A stretch of 10,507 nucleotides of DNA. It comes from an uncultured Ruminococcus sp. Lineage in GTDB: Bacteria > Bacillota > Clostridia > Oscillospirales > Acutalibacteraceae. Both the position numbers and the translations under genes were made by a program. The DNA lies in NCBI GenBank assembly GCA_902773245.1, contig CACYDY010000154.1:1-10507 (forward strand), written 5' to 3'. Numbering within the stretch: position 1 is the stretch's first letter; the number at the start of each line of letters is the position of its first letter. Of this stretch, positions 1 through 7,100 are shown piece by piece. The notes below the pieces were generated by a model that worked only from the letters and a program-made list of their open reading frames with translations, made no database searches and had not been told where the DNA came from.

Positions 1-2
1 CT

Positions 3-228
3 TATAAATGAGCAATTTTAAAAATTGCTCAAAGAGTTTGAAAGAGGACAATTAAAGATTTTGCCCAGCTTTTTTCAAAAAGCTGGCGGTTTCCAAAGGC
101 AGCGCCTTTGGCGGGCTTTTAAGGGCAGCGCCCTTAACAATATATTGCTCCCAAAAATGCCGTTGAGCGGCATTTTTATAAAACCTTTGTGCATTTTGAC
201 TATTGATTAATAGATTTGCTCATTTATA
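3..228. repeat. MITE-like hairpin-rich repeat, copy 1
   Basis: This non-coding element is bounded by a 13-base inverted repeat, TATAAATGAGCAA at 3-15 and its reverse complement at 216-228. Inside are several perfect or near-perfect hairpins: 10-19/21-30, 65-72/79-86, 93-100/104-111 (loop AGC), 121-126/130-135 (loop AGC again) and 153-162/168-177. A second copy with the same ends and the same left half lies at 9933-10145, so this is a dispersed family. It encodes no transposase and would have to move in trans if it is mobile. A 61-codon open frame crosses it (25-210) but is a by-product of the repeat. The left end touches the window edge, so any target duplication on that side cannot be judged. 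Confidence 0.75.
153..177. terminator. possible bidirectional terminator inside repeat copy 1
   Basis: A 10-base perfect stem, AAAAATGCCG (153-162) and CGGCATTTTT (168-177), encloses a 5-base loop. It carries A-runs and T-runs on both flanks, so it looks like an intrinsic terminator in either direction. The GGDEF gene on the minus strand ends at 285 with no closer terminator visible, so this hairpin about 108 bases downstream may end its transcript. That role is inferred. Confidence 0.4.
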
Positions 229-284
229 GTTATTACAACAAAATTAACCGAGATGTTTTTGCCCGATCGCCGTGATGAAAATTC

Positions 285-890
285 CTATTTGCAGTAAACT
301 ATTTTGTGAGTGGTTTTCTTGGAGCGATAGAGAGCTTTGTCGGCTTTTTCGTACAGGCTTTCAAAGTTTGTGCCGTTTTTTGGAGCGATCGCAGCTCCGC
401 AGCACGATGTCAGAGTAAGCTTTGTCGGTTTGTCCCGGAATTCGGTTACTCCCGATGTTCTCAGCTTTGAATTGATAAATTCCTTGTCGCACTCTCCCGA
501 GATAAAAACCAGAAATTCATCGCCGCCAAGACGTCCGACTAAGTTTTTGTCGAAAGCCTTGAGCAGTTTTGACGAAAAACGCTTGATCAGATTGTCACCT
601 TCAAGATGACCGAATGTATCGTTTACGGTTTTGAACCCGTTTACATCAAAGATCAGCAGTGTTCCGTTGGGATCGTTTGCAAGAGCGATCTTGACTTCTT
701 CAATAAAAGCACGGCGTGATAGTGTTTGGGTCAAATAATCGTATCGAACCTCTTTTTCAAGGAATTTTATTCTTTTGTTGAGAGTATCTTTTGTTATTTT
801 CAATTTGACGAGCAAGTAAAACGTAAAAAAACAAAACAAAACTGCAATTATCATCAAAAGAATAAATTCTGTTTTTTCAATAGCTGTCAC
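285..890 (-). CDS. membrane-anchored GGDEF-domain protein (probable diguanylate cyclase)
   Basis: The 201-residue protein has one hydrophobic segment (about residues 9-30), a short charged linker, and a complete GGDEF domain (about 48-201). Family landmarks are DYLTQTLSRRAF at 51-62, the metal and substrate strand FDVNGFKTVND at 81-91, the intact signature GGDEF at 122-126, and ADKALYRSKK at 183-192. GGDEF enzymes make cyclic di-GMP from two GTP, and the intact motif argues for activity. The usual RxxD inhibitory site five residues before GGDEF is replaced by FDKN, so product inhibition through that site is unlikely. There is no PAS, GAF or extracellular sensor domain. The start is GTG (888-890), chosen because AAAGGAAG lies just upstream on the minus strand. 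It diverges from the amylase gene; a functional link between them is not shown. Confidence 0.9.
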   Translation of the reverse strand: MTAIEKTEFILLMIIAVLFCFFTFYLLVKLKITKDTLNKRIKFLEKEVRYDYLTQTLSRRAFIEEVKIALANDPNGTLLIFDVNGFKTVNDTFGHLEGDNLIKRFSSKLLKAFDKNLVGRLGGDEFLVFISGECDKEFINSKLRTSGVTEFRDKPTKLTLTSCCGAAIAPKNGTNFESLYEKADKALYRSKKTTHKIVYCK

Positions 891-963
891 GTCAACACTT
901 CCTTTGCTTCGCGCAGACAGATCACTGTCCGCAAAAGGTGATCATGTGTATATAATCGTTCTA

Positions 964-992
964 ATTATACCACAAATTATAAAAACTGTAAA
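964..992 (-). promoter_or_regulatory. sigma-A-type promoter for the GGDEF gene
   Basis: Read on the minus strand, TTTACA (987-992) and TATAAT (964-969) are separated by exactly 17 bases. Transcription would start near 957, leaving a leader of about 65 bases before the GTG start at 890. Confidence 0.7.
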
Positions 993-1178
993 TAGCAGTT
1001 CGAATTTAAGTTCTGCCCGCAGTGTATTATTAACAAATTATACACAAAAAATATTATCAAAATGCAGGTTTTACATACGTTGGGATCATTAATAAAGTGA
1101 GAAGAATATGTGAAAATGCACAAAAAAATTGTTGAAAATTCATGATAAAATATTAATGAAAAATGCTCCGAAAAATTG

Positions 1179-1184
1179 TATAAT
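1179..1184 (+). promoter_or_regulatory. -10 element of the probable amylase promoter
   Basis: A perfect TATAAT at 1179-1184 sits 38 bases before the amylase ATG and 26 before its ribosome binding site. The region 17-18 bases upstream (about 1155-1161) is A-rich and does not match TTGACA, so the promoter may be weak or activator-dependent. A second, poorer candidate is TTAACA at 1030-1035 with TATTAT at 1052-1057. I see no clear CcpA (cre) operator nearby. Confidence 0.5.
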
Positions 1185-1222
1185 ATATATGTCTAATTTT
1201 ATTCTATTACAAGGAGGACATT

Positions 1223-3805
1223 ATGGGTAAAAAATTTTTAAGTGCAGTTTTGTGCGCTGCTTTGGCTGCTTCGATCGTGCCTTGCGCGGCTGTGGAAGCT
1301 TCGGCTGCCGGTAATTCCGATTACGGCTTGGCGCAGAAAACATCCGACGGTGTTATTTTGCACGCATTTGACTGGTCATATAATACGATCAAAGAAAAAC
1401 TCCCTGAAATTGCAGAGGCAGGATATACGACGGTTCAGACTTCTCCCGTTCAGGCTCCGAAGGATTACGTTTCGTCCAAAGATACAAACGGTCAGTGGTG
1501 GAAGCTTTATCAGCCGCTCGGTTTTTCGGTTGCCGAAAAAGACAGCTGGCTCGGAACAAAATCCGAGTTGACAGAGCTCTGCGCCGAGGCCGATAAATAC
1601 GGCATAAAGATCATTTGCGACATCGTTTCCAATCACTTGGCAAAAGGCAATGCTGCCCGTTTGCTTTCAGAGAGCGTTCAGGAGTATGAACCGGAAATAT
1701 ATGCCGATTACGAAAAATATGTTCATCAGTACAAGAAGAATGTAAACGACAGTACCACCGAGAGCGTTACTCAGGGTTCGCTTGACGGTCTTCCGGATCT
1801 TAACACAAGCGAGCCGCTCGTTCAGGAAAGAGTCGTAAGTCTGCTTAAGGAATGCATAGACTGCGGTGTTGACGGATTCAGATTCGACGCTGCGAAGCAT
1901 ATCGAAACACCCGATGACGAAGCTCCGTTTTCGTCGGAATTCTGGCCGACCGTTCTGAATCAATCTGCCGAATACGCAAAATCAAAGGGCGTTGATCTCT
2001 ACTGCTACGGAGAGGTTCTTAATTCTGCCGGATTTACGAGAGATATAACATATTACACAAAGTATCTCGATGTTACCGACAATAAAGCAGGCGACGCAAC
2101 ATTAGGCTCGGTTGTTTCAAAAAATGCCGCTAATGTTGTAAAGGCTCAGGGCTATGGCTACAAAGATGTCGATCCGTCACACTTTGTTCTTTGGGCTGAA
2201 TCTCATGATACTTATATGGGCGACTCGGGCTCGGCTATTTCAAACACTTCGAAAGTTTCAAACGAGGATATTGCAAAGGCATGGGCTATCGTTGCCGCAA
2301 GAAGCGAATCAAAGGCTGTTTATCTCGCTCGTCCGGGCGCTCTTATGGGTCAGATGCGTGACACAGCGTGGAAGAGTACCGTTGTAAGCGAGGTCAACAA
2401 ATTCCACAACAGCTTTATCGGCGTTTCGGATCAGGTGTTCAGCGAGGGTGACGTTGCTGCCGTTCAAAGAGGCGACAGCGGTATCGTTCTTGTAAATCTC
2501 GGTGAAAAATCCGATATTTCAATATCTACAAAAAATATGAAAGACGGCTCCTACACCGACGCTGTGACCGGCAATACGTTTACGGTTAAAAACGGAACTA
2601 TCTCCGGTAAAGTCGGCAGCACGGGCGTTGCCGTAGTTTATGAAGGCGCAGCTACAAATCCGAAGGCTCTGTTTTCCGTTCTTGACAACGCAGAGTTCAA
2701 AAAGGATACAATGAAGCTCACTATTACGCTTGAAAACGCAGTTTCGGGAACATACAGCGTTGACGGCGCTCCGGCAGTTGAATTTAAGGACAGCGCAGAT
2801 ATCACTATCGGCGAGGGTGTTGAATACGGTTCTTCCGTTTCCGTAAAGGTTACGGCAACAAACGGTACGAAAACTGTTGAAACAACTCAGACCTATAACA
2901 AGGTAAAGGGCAACGATTCGGGCGTTTTCGTTTATTTCGATAACCTCAAGGGCATTTGGCAGGACGTTTACGTTTACGTTTTCTATGAAGAGAAAGACGC
3001 AAAGGGCAATGTTATCAACACAACTCAAAACGCAGCTTGGCCGGGTGTTGTGATGGATTATGACGATGACTCCGGTTATAATTACTATGAGCTTCCGAAG
3101 GATCTCAAGGTTGGTCAGGCTTGTGTAATATTCAACAATACTACAGATCAGACAAAGACCTTTGATGTAACGAGCAATTCCATGCTTTACACAAACAATA
3201 CAATGATCGACTATGATCCGAGCGGCACTACGCTTGTTTACGGCGATCTCGACAACGACAACAGTATCAACTCGCTTGATGCGCTGAAGATCCTCAGAGC
3301 GTCCGTTGATCTTGAAAAATTGACAGAAGCTCAGAAAAAACAGTCCGACGTTGACGGCGACGACTCGATCACAGCAAGTGACTCGCTGTATGTACTCAGA
3401 TATTCCGTTGGTCTGAAAGACAACAACAGCGTCGGAAAGGAATTCCTTTTCAAGGGCTACGTTGAGCCTAAGCAGTACGACAAGAAGGAAGAGAATATTT
3501 TCTACTTCGTCGATAAAGCAGGCTGGATATTCAGTGACGGCTGCAAGCTTTGGGTAGTTAACGACGAAACCAAAGAAGCTATTGAAACCGATAAGGAGTC
3601 GCCGCTTGACGACAAGTCTACCTATGCTTATGCAAACTTGCCGAAAGACTGGAAAAAGATCACGGTTTGCAGAACCAAGTTTGACGCTGCCGACGCAAGC
3701 AATGCATACAACACTTGGGCTTGCGGAGAGATCCAGTCGGGTTCAAACGCAGTTAACCTCAAGAATGGCAATAAGTTTGAATATACGACTTTTGAAGCTA
3801 AATAA
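1223..3805 (+). CDS. secreted dockerin-bearing alpha-amylase (GH13, AmyE-like) with CBM26-like module
   Basis: This 860-residue enzyme hydrolyses internal alpha-1,4 bonds of starch outside the cell. Residues 1-28 form a Sec signal peptide, probably cut after ASA (26-28). The catalytic barrel (about 42-400) resembles Bacillus subtilis AmyE (GH13 subfamily 28 type). All four GH13 regions are intact: DIVSNH (133-138), GFRFDAAKH with nucleophile D222, YGEV with acid/base E264, and ESHD with H328 and D329. A beta-sandwich amylase C domain follows (about 405-474), then an Ig-like linker (about 482-562) and a CBM26-like starch-binding module (about 565-668). A type I dockerin occupies 673-731, with Ca-binding positions D675/D677/D679/N683/D686 and D709/D711/D713/T717/D720. 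The last 128 residues form an unassigned module (about 745-855). The dockerin implies attachment to a cohesin scaffold. AAGGAGGA at 1211-1218 fixes the ATG start. The gene stands alone, with its own promoter and terminator. Confidence 0.95.
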   Translation: MGKKFLSAVLCAALAASIVPCAAVEASAAGNSDYGLAQKTSDGVILHAFDWSYNTIKEKLPEIAEAGYTTVQTSPVQAPKDYVSSKDTNGQWWKLYQPLGFSVAEKDSWLGTKSELTELCAEADKYGIKIICDIVSNHLAKGNAARLLSESVQEYEPEIYADYEKYVHQYKKNVNDSTTESVTQGSLDGLPDLNTSEPLVQERVVSLLKECIDCGVDGFRFDAAKHIETPDDEAPFSSEFWPTVLNQSAEYAKSKGVDLYCYGEVLNSAGFTRDITYYTKYLDVTDNKAGDATLGSVVSKNAANVVKAQGYGYKDVDPSHFVLWAESHDTYMGDSGSAISNTSKVSNEDIAKAWAIVAARSESKAVYLARPGALMGQMRDTAWKSTVVSEVNKFHNSFIGVSDQVFSEGDVAAVQRGDSGIVLVNLGEKSDISISTKNMKDGSYTDAVTGNTFTVKNGTISGKVGSTGVAVVYEGAATNPKALFSVLDNAEFKKDTMKLTITLENAVSGTYSVDGAPAVEFKDSADITIGEGVEYGSSVSVKVTATNGTKTVETTQTYNKVKGNDSGVFVYFDNLKGIWQDVYVYVFYEEKDAKGNVINTTQNAAWPGVVMDYDDDSGYNYYELPKDLKVGQACVIFNNTTDQTKTFDVTSNSMLYTNNTMIDYDPSGTTLVYGDLDNDNSINSLDALKILRASVDLEKLTEAQKKQSDVDGDDSITASDSLYVLRYSVGLKDNNSVGKEFLFKGYVEPKQYDKKEENIFYFVDKAGWIFSDGCKLWVVNDETKEAIETDKESPLDDKSTYAYANLPKDWKKITVCRTKFDAADASNAYNTWACGEIQSGSNAVNLKNGNKFEYTTFEAK

Positions 3806-3837
3806 TTAAGATAACGACTATCCTTTCATACAAAAAG

Positions 3838-3885
3838 CATCGAAGCTTTCCGTGAGTTTTTTGCGGTAAAGCTTCGATGTTTTTT
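3838..3885. terminator. bidirectional intrinsic terminator between convergent genes
   Basis: A perfect 12-base stem, CATCGAAGCTTT (3838-3849) and AAAGCTTCGATG (3868-3879), encloses an 18-base loop that can add a CCG/CGG pairing. A T-run (3880-3885) follows on the plus strand and an A-run (3832-3836) precedes it, so it can stop both the amylase transcript and the minus-strand phosphorylase transcript ending at 3935. Confidence 0.9.
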
Positions 3886-3934
3886 GTTTGTTATTTCGGT
3901 ATTTTAAACAGGCTCTAAGGCAGACAGATCGTTT

Positions 3935-5239
3935 TCAGTTCGTTAAGGTACACAAGATGAGATCACTCTCTTTTGTCTTTGTGTCGGTGATAGACAGCGA
4001 TGACAGGAATTTTTCTTCGGCATAGGCTATCTTGTCTGCTTTATTTGTGAAAAACTCCGCAATAACCTCTCCTTTTTTTACTTTGTCGCCTGTTTTTTTC
4101 TTTAAAATAATTCCGGCGCTGTGGTCGATCTTGTCTTTTATTTCATCTCTTCCGGCTCCGAGGACAACGCTTGCCGACCCGATCTTTTCGCTGTCCATTG
4201 ATGAGATATACCCGTCAAACGGCGATTTTATGCCGACGGAAATGCTTGATTTTTTAAAAAGCCCGGGATTATCCAACACTCTTACATCTCCGCCCTGCGC
4301 AGCTGTGATCTCCTTGAGCTTGTCGAATGCTTTTCCGCTCTCGACAGCATTTTCGGCTTGTCTGCGGCAATCTTCCATCGGTATGCCCTTTGCAAGATTG
4401 AGCATTGCGGCTGAAAGCTCTATGCTGACACGATACAGATCGTCCTTTTGTTCTCCTTTAAGAACTCTGACGGCTTCTGCGATTTCCAGACTGTTACCGA
4501 TCGCATTTCCGAGAGGTGTGTTCATATCCGTGATAACGGCGGCAACCTTTTTGTTGGCTGATTTTCCGATGTCAGCCATGGTGGCTGCAAGCTGCTTTGC
4601 TTCATCAAGAGTTTTCATAAAAGCGCCGCTGCCGACTTTTACGTCAAGAACAATACAGCTGCTGCCCGAAGCGATTTTCTTGCTCATTATGCTTGAAGCT
4701 ATCAGCGGTATGCTGTTGACCGTTGCGGTTGCGTCACGCAAAGCATAGATTTTTTTATCGGCAGGCGCAAGATCACCGCTTTGACCTATCATACACGCTC
4801 CGACACGGTTAACAACGGAAACAAGCTCTTCATCTGAAAGAGTGGTTCTGAAACCCGGAATAGATTCGAGCTTGTCGACTGTTCCTCCGGTGTGTCCGAG
4901 TCCTCTGCCGCTCATTTTTGCGGATTTCAGTCCCAGCGCCGCAATAGTGGGAATTACGATAGGCGTTGTTTTGTCGCCGACTCCGCCCGTGGAATGCTTG
5001 TCAACGGTAATGCCTTCGATTTTTGAAAGATCTGTTTTGCCGCCGGAAAGCGCCATTTCCAATGTGAGGTACGATATCTCCCTTTTTGTCATTGAATTCA
5101 GAAAAATCGCCATGAGCAGGGCGGAAGCCTGATAATCCGGTATGCTGCCGTTTGTAAAGCCCTTTACAAAAAACGAGATCTCGTCTTTTGTCAGTTCAAG
5201 ATTATCACGCTTTTTTGATATGATATCATACATTCTCAT
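3935..5239 (-). CDS. pdp: pyrimidine-nucleoside phosphorylase
   Basis: The enzyme cleaves uridine, deoxyuridine or thymidine with phosphate to give the free base and (deoxy)ribose-1-phosphate, in cytoplasmic pyrimidine salvage and catabolism. The 434-residue length fits the Gram-positive family. The N-terminal helical domain (about 1-65) is followed by the glycine-rich phosphate-binding segment KHSTGGVGDK (81-90) and the family signature SGRGLGHTGGTVDKLE (110-125). Active-site positions known from the Geobacillus enzyme are present at the same numbers: K81, H82, S83, K108, S110, T120, R168, S183 and K187. The C-terminal PYNP domain spans about 335-430. Lack of split specificity cannot be read from sequence, so a thymidine phosphorylase (deoA) label is possible. 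The start is the first of two nearby ATGs, because AAGGAGG ends 7 bases before it. The gene lies 86 bases downstream of the lipoprotein gene on the same strand with no clear promoter between, so they are probably co-transcribed. Confidence 0.95.
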   Translation of the reverse strand: MRMYDIISKKRDNLELTKDEISFFVKGFTNGSIPDYQASALLMAIFLNSMTKREISYLTLEMALSGGKTDLSKIEGITVDKHSTGGVGDKTTPIVIPTIAALGLKSAKMSGRGLGHTGGTVDKLESIPGFRTTLSDEELVSVVNRVGACMIGQSGDLAPADKKIYALRDATATVNSIPLIASSIMSKKIASGSSCIVLDVKVGSGAFMKTLDEAKQLAATMADIGKSANKKVAAVITDMNTPLGNAIGNSLEIAEAVRVLKGEQKDDLYRVSIELSAAMLNLAKGIPMEDCRRQAENAVESGKAFDKLKEITAAQGGDVRVLDNPGLFKKSSISVGIKSPFDGYISSMDSEKIGSASVVLGAGRDEIKDKIDHSAGIILKKKTGDKVKKGEVIAEFFTNKADKIAYAEEKFLSSLSITDTKTKESDLILCTLTN

Positions 5240-5261
5240 AAAAAAACCTCCTTAGAAGACA

Positions 5262-5296
5262 GCGATCAAAAATCACACCTTCGGATTTTTGATCGC
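5262..5296 (-). promoter_or_regulatory. perfect hairpin between lipoprotein and phosphorylase genes
   Basis: GCGATCAAAAATC (5262-5274) is followed after 9 bases by its exact reverse complement (5284-5296), giving a 13-base stem. On the minus strand no T-run follows the stem, so it does not look like a standard terminator. It lies between the lipoprotein stop codon (5326) and the phosphorylase ribosome binding site (5247-5253). It could be an mRNA-stabilising or processing hairpin that sets the ratio of the two products, or a leaky terminator. Confidence 0.6.
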
Positions 5297-5325
5297 CAAA
5301 TATTTTGCAGTTTTGATTTTATGCT

Positions 5326-6444
5326 TTATTGGTCGCTGATTTTAAATTCGCTGAAGCTGAGAGTTGCTATGGCAGGCTTTTTGTCGGTTTTTGCGCTTAC
5401 GGTGATTTCGCCCTCTGCCATTTTCTTGTAGATTTTTTTGAAAAATTCTTTGTTGATATTTTCAAACTTCCATCTGTCGTTTTCTCCGTAAATGAAGATA
5501 CAGTCGTTTTCAACGCCGAAATTCAGATTTTTGCTTTCCTTGCCCGATATCCAATCCAGGTTTTCGTCAAAGCCCGTTGTTATTGCGGCTTCTGCCGCAA
5601 TTTCGTGATCGTAATCAAAGCTTGCGAACAACAAGTCGGATGACCCGTTATAAGCCGATTCTATTGCGCAAACCATTTTTCCTGTCTGTTCGGCAGCTTT
5701 TGAAACACCGTCGAGAACGGTACTGTCTGCGGCGAAAATCATGTCGATGTTATTATCATACATATTCTTTGCGATCTTCTGAGCCTGTTTTTCATCTGCT
5801 GCGTCAAAGCTGTATCTTACGGCTGTGTCGTGAAGACGAAGCTCCGTTGTAGCTGCGTCTGCTCCCTGAACCATTCCGTAAAGGTAGCGTTTGTTTTGGC
5901 TGCTGTTGTCGCTGCCGATGTAGCCCAGCTTCTTTTTGCCGTCCATTATCAGCAGATAGCCGACAAAATATCCTACCTGTTCCTCCTTGTACTTGACGCA
6001 GTGAACGTTGTCGCCAAATTCGTCCGAGGGGAGAGTGTCTAACATTAAAAAGGAAACATCGGGATTTTTGTCTTGGAGTTTTGTTACGATGTCCTTGTAG
6101 CTTGAGTCGGGAAGAACGATTATTTTGGCTTTTCGTTCGATAGCTTCCAGCATTTCGTCCTCAACGGTCGAGGTTTCGCTTTCGCAGTAATATTTGTAGG
6201 TTTTTCCCATAGTATCGCCGTAGGCTATGACGGATTTCCAAATTTTGAGATTATGATCGCTGTCGATTCCGTCCTGGTCGGTAATAAGCGCGATATCGTA
6301 TTCTCTGTCATCTATCCGGCTTGCGGTGGCAGGGGTGGCAGTATCGTCGGAAGATGTGTTTGAGTTATTGATTCCGACAAGAGAGCAGGCAGTGACTGAC
6401 ATTGCCGTTATGATCGATAGTAATATAATTGGTATTTTTTTCAT
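5326..6444 (-). CDS. BMP/PnrA-like substrate-binding lipoprotein (probable nucleoside receptor)
   Basis: The 372-residue protein starts with a lipoprotein signal, a basic and hydrophobic stretch ending in the lipobox VTAC with lipidated C20. A Ser/Thr/Asp-rich tether (about 21-46) leads to a periplasmic-binding fold (about 48-350). Segments typical of the BMP (basic membrane protein, PnrA/Med) family are YDIALITDQDGID (49-61), NPDVSFLMLDT (127-137), KEEQVGYFVGYL (153-164), KKLGYIG (171-177), and NNIDMIFAADSTVLDGVSKAA (231-251). Characterised members of this family bind nucleosides. The downstream neighbour is a pyrimidine-nucleoside phosphorylase, which supports a nucleoside ligand. The match is divergent, and no ATPase or permease gene is present, so the transporter partner must be elsewhere or the protein is a stand-alone receptor. 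GGAGGAA lies about 5 bases before the ATG. Confidence 0.8.
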   Translation of the reverse strand: MKKIPIILLSIITAMSVTACSLVGINNSNTSSDDTATPATASRIDDREYDIALITDQDGIDSDHNLKIWKSVIAYGDTMGKTYKYYCESETSTVEDEMLEAIERKAKIIVLPDSSYKDIVTKLQDKNPDVSFLMLDTLPSDEFGDNVHCVKYKEEQVGYFVGYLLIMDGKKKLGYIGSDNSSQNKRYLYGMVQGADAATTELRLHDTAVRYSFDAADEKQAQKIAKNMYDNNIDMIFAADSTVLDGVSKAAEQTGKMVCAIESAYNGSSDLLFASFDYDHEIAAEAAITTGFDENLDWISGKESKNLNFGVENDCIFIYGENDRWKFENINKEFFKKIYKKMAEGEITVSAKTDKKPAIATLSFSEFKISDQ

Positions 6445-6497
6445 ACTTTCCTCCGATGTGTGTTGATAAATTTAACAAATCTAACTAAGCTTGTTTA

Positions 6498-6526
6498 ATT
6501 ATAACACTTTTTTATGGTAATGTACA
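6498..6526 (-). promoter_or_regulatory. extended -10 promoter for the lipoprotein-phosphorylase unit
   Basis: On the minus strand TGTACA (6521-6526) is followed after 17 bases by TATAAT (6498-6503), with TG one base upstream of the -10 (TGTTATAAT), an extended -10. The -35 matches the consensus at four of six positions. The predicted start, near 6491, gives a leader of about 47 bases. Confidence 0.7.
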
Positions 6527-6657
6527 GCTTTTTTTTATTATTGGTTTTTGGATTTTTTTGGTTTGTTTGAGTAATGGACACGGCTTATGAAGAGGATATG
6601 GAGTTCGGGCGGCAGGTGCGGGGCAGCAGTCCGGACAGGTCACGACTTTAATTCAGA

Positions 6658-6775
6658 TTGAGTGATAAATCCGGACTCGGGAGTGATATCCGATTTTATA
6701 TTGTCAAATACAGATGAACTCTATGGTTAACCTTATTGTAGGTGTGGGAAGTATGAATTAATAACTATCACTCAA
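6658..6775. repeat. 118-base segment bounded by 10-base inverted repeats
   Basis: TTGAGTGATA (6658-6667) recurs as its exact reverse complement at 6766-6775, and GAGTGATA is also repeated directly at 6681-6688. The segment contains the first copy of a 65-base direct repeat (6700-6764). It may be a decayed small mobile element, but ten-base arms are short and can arise by chance. No gene is present. Confidence 0.35.
6700..6764. repeat. 65-base direct repeat, copy A
   Basis: This stretch matches 6937-7001 at 60 of 65 positions without gaps, including the shared core CTATGGTTAACCTTATTGTA. No coding frame covers either copy, and I do not recognise a function. The high identity inside otherwise degenerate DNA points to a recent local duplication or two insertions of one element. 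Confidence 0.85.
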
Positions 6776-6848
6776 AAGTTGTGCCAAAGTATGCAGGGTT
6801 CGGGGCGTAAGCCCGCCGCCCTTTAGTCCCCTTTTTCTCGAGGGAAAG

Positions 6849-6941
6849 GGGGTTGGGGGTATGGGTGACGAGAATAATGTAAAATAGAACCAAATACTTG
6901 GTTCGACAGGAACAAATCCTTAAGTTGTAGATAGTGATTGT
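6849..6941. repeat. diverged intergenic repeat, copy 1
   Basis: This segment aligns without gaps to 9782-9874, 2,933 bases away, at about 65 of 93 positions. The best-kept blocks are the start (GGGGTT, GGGGTATGG, TGAC), ACAGGAA, TTAAG and GTGATT. It is immediately preceded by a near-palindrome centred on CTCGAG (6828-6851) in which all 12 base pairs can form with two G-T wobbles. It looks like an old dispersed non-coding family. The open frame on the minus strand at 6768-7016 is unlikely to be a gene. Confidence 0.6.
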
Positions 6942-7001
6942 CAAATACAGATAAGCTCTATGGTTAACCTTATTGTAGGTGTGGGAAATGTAAATTAATA
7001 A
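6937..7001. repeat. 65-base direct repeat, copy B
   Basis: Partner of 6700-6764, with five mismatches in 65. Its first five bases overlap the end of the diverged repeat at 6849-6941, so the gene-free stretch 6527-7051 is a mosaic of repeats. It ends about 50 bases before the gpsA promoter. Confidence 0.85.
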
Positions 7002-7051
7002 TAAAATAGCAGGCAAAGGAGTCGGATCAATGTAAAATTATAAAAAATGTT

Positions 7052-7080
7052 TTGACAGCTTATGTATACAATGGTATAAT
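7052..7080 (+). promoter_or_regulatory. consensus promoter of the gpsA operon
   Basis: TTGACA (7052-7057) and TATAAT (7075-7080) match the sigma-A consensus perfectly with a 17-base spacer, and TGG directly before the -10 gives an extended -10. Transcription should begin near 7087, giving a leader of about 117 bases before the gpsA ATG. Confidence 0.9.
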
Positions 7081-7100
7081 TAAATAAATATCTATGAATG

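Noticed and set aside
25..210. 61-codon open frame on the plus strand at the left edge
   Set aside because: It lies wholly within the hairpin-rich repeat, has no good ribosome binding site, and its residues simply translate the inverted repeats. I treat it as an artefact of the repeat.
1109..1122. TGTG-N6-CACA as a regulator operator upstream of the amylase
   Set aside because: The half sites are only four bases, lie about 57 bases before the -10, and lack the central CG of a CcpA site; chance in A/T-rich DNA is a sufficient explanation.
2519..3028. 169-codon open frame on the minus strand inside the amylase
   Set aside because: It is antisense to the CBM26-like and linker modules of a clearly coding gene, with no start signal of its own.
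4032..4748. 238-codon open frame on the plus strand
   Set aside because: It is antisense to the pyrimidine-nucleoside phosphorylase, whose family signature and active-site residues are unmistakable; the composition is typical of a shadow frame.
6700..7001. Direct repeats as a CRISPR array
   Set aside because: There are only two copies, each 65 bases, with a 172-base gap that contains other repeats; no regular spacing and no cas genes.
6768..7016. 82-codon open frame on the minus strand
   Set aside because: It spans the junction of several non-coding repeats and the CTCGAG palindrome, with no ribosome binding site or recognisable domain.
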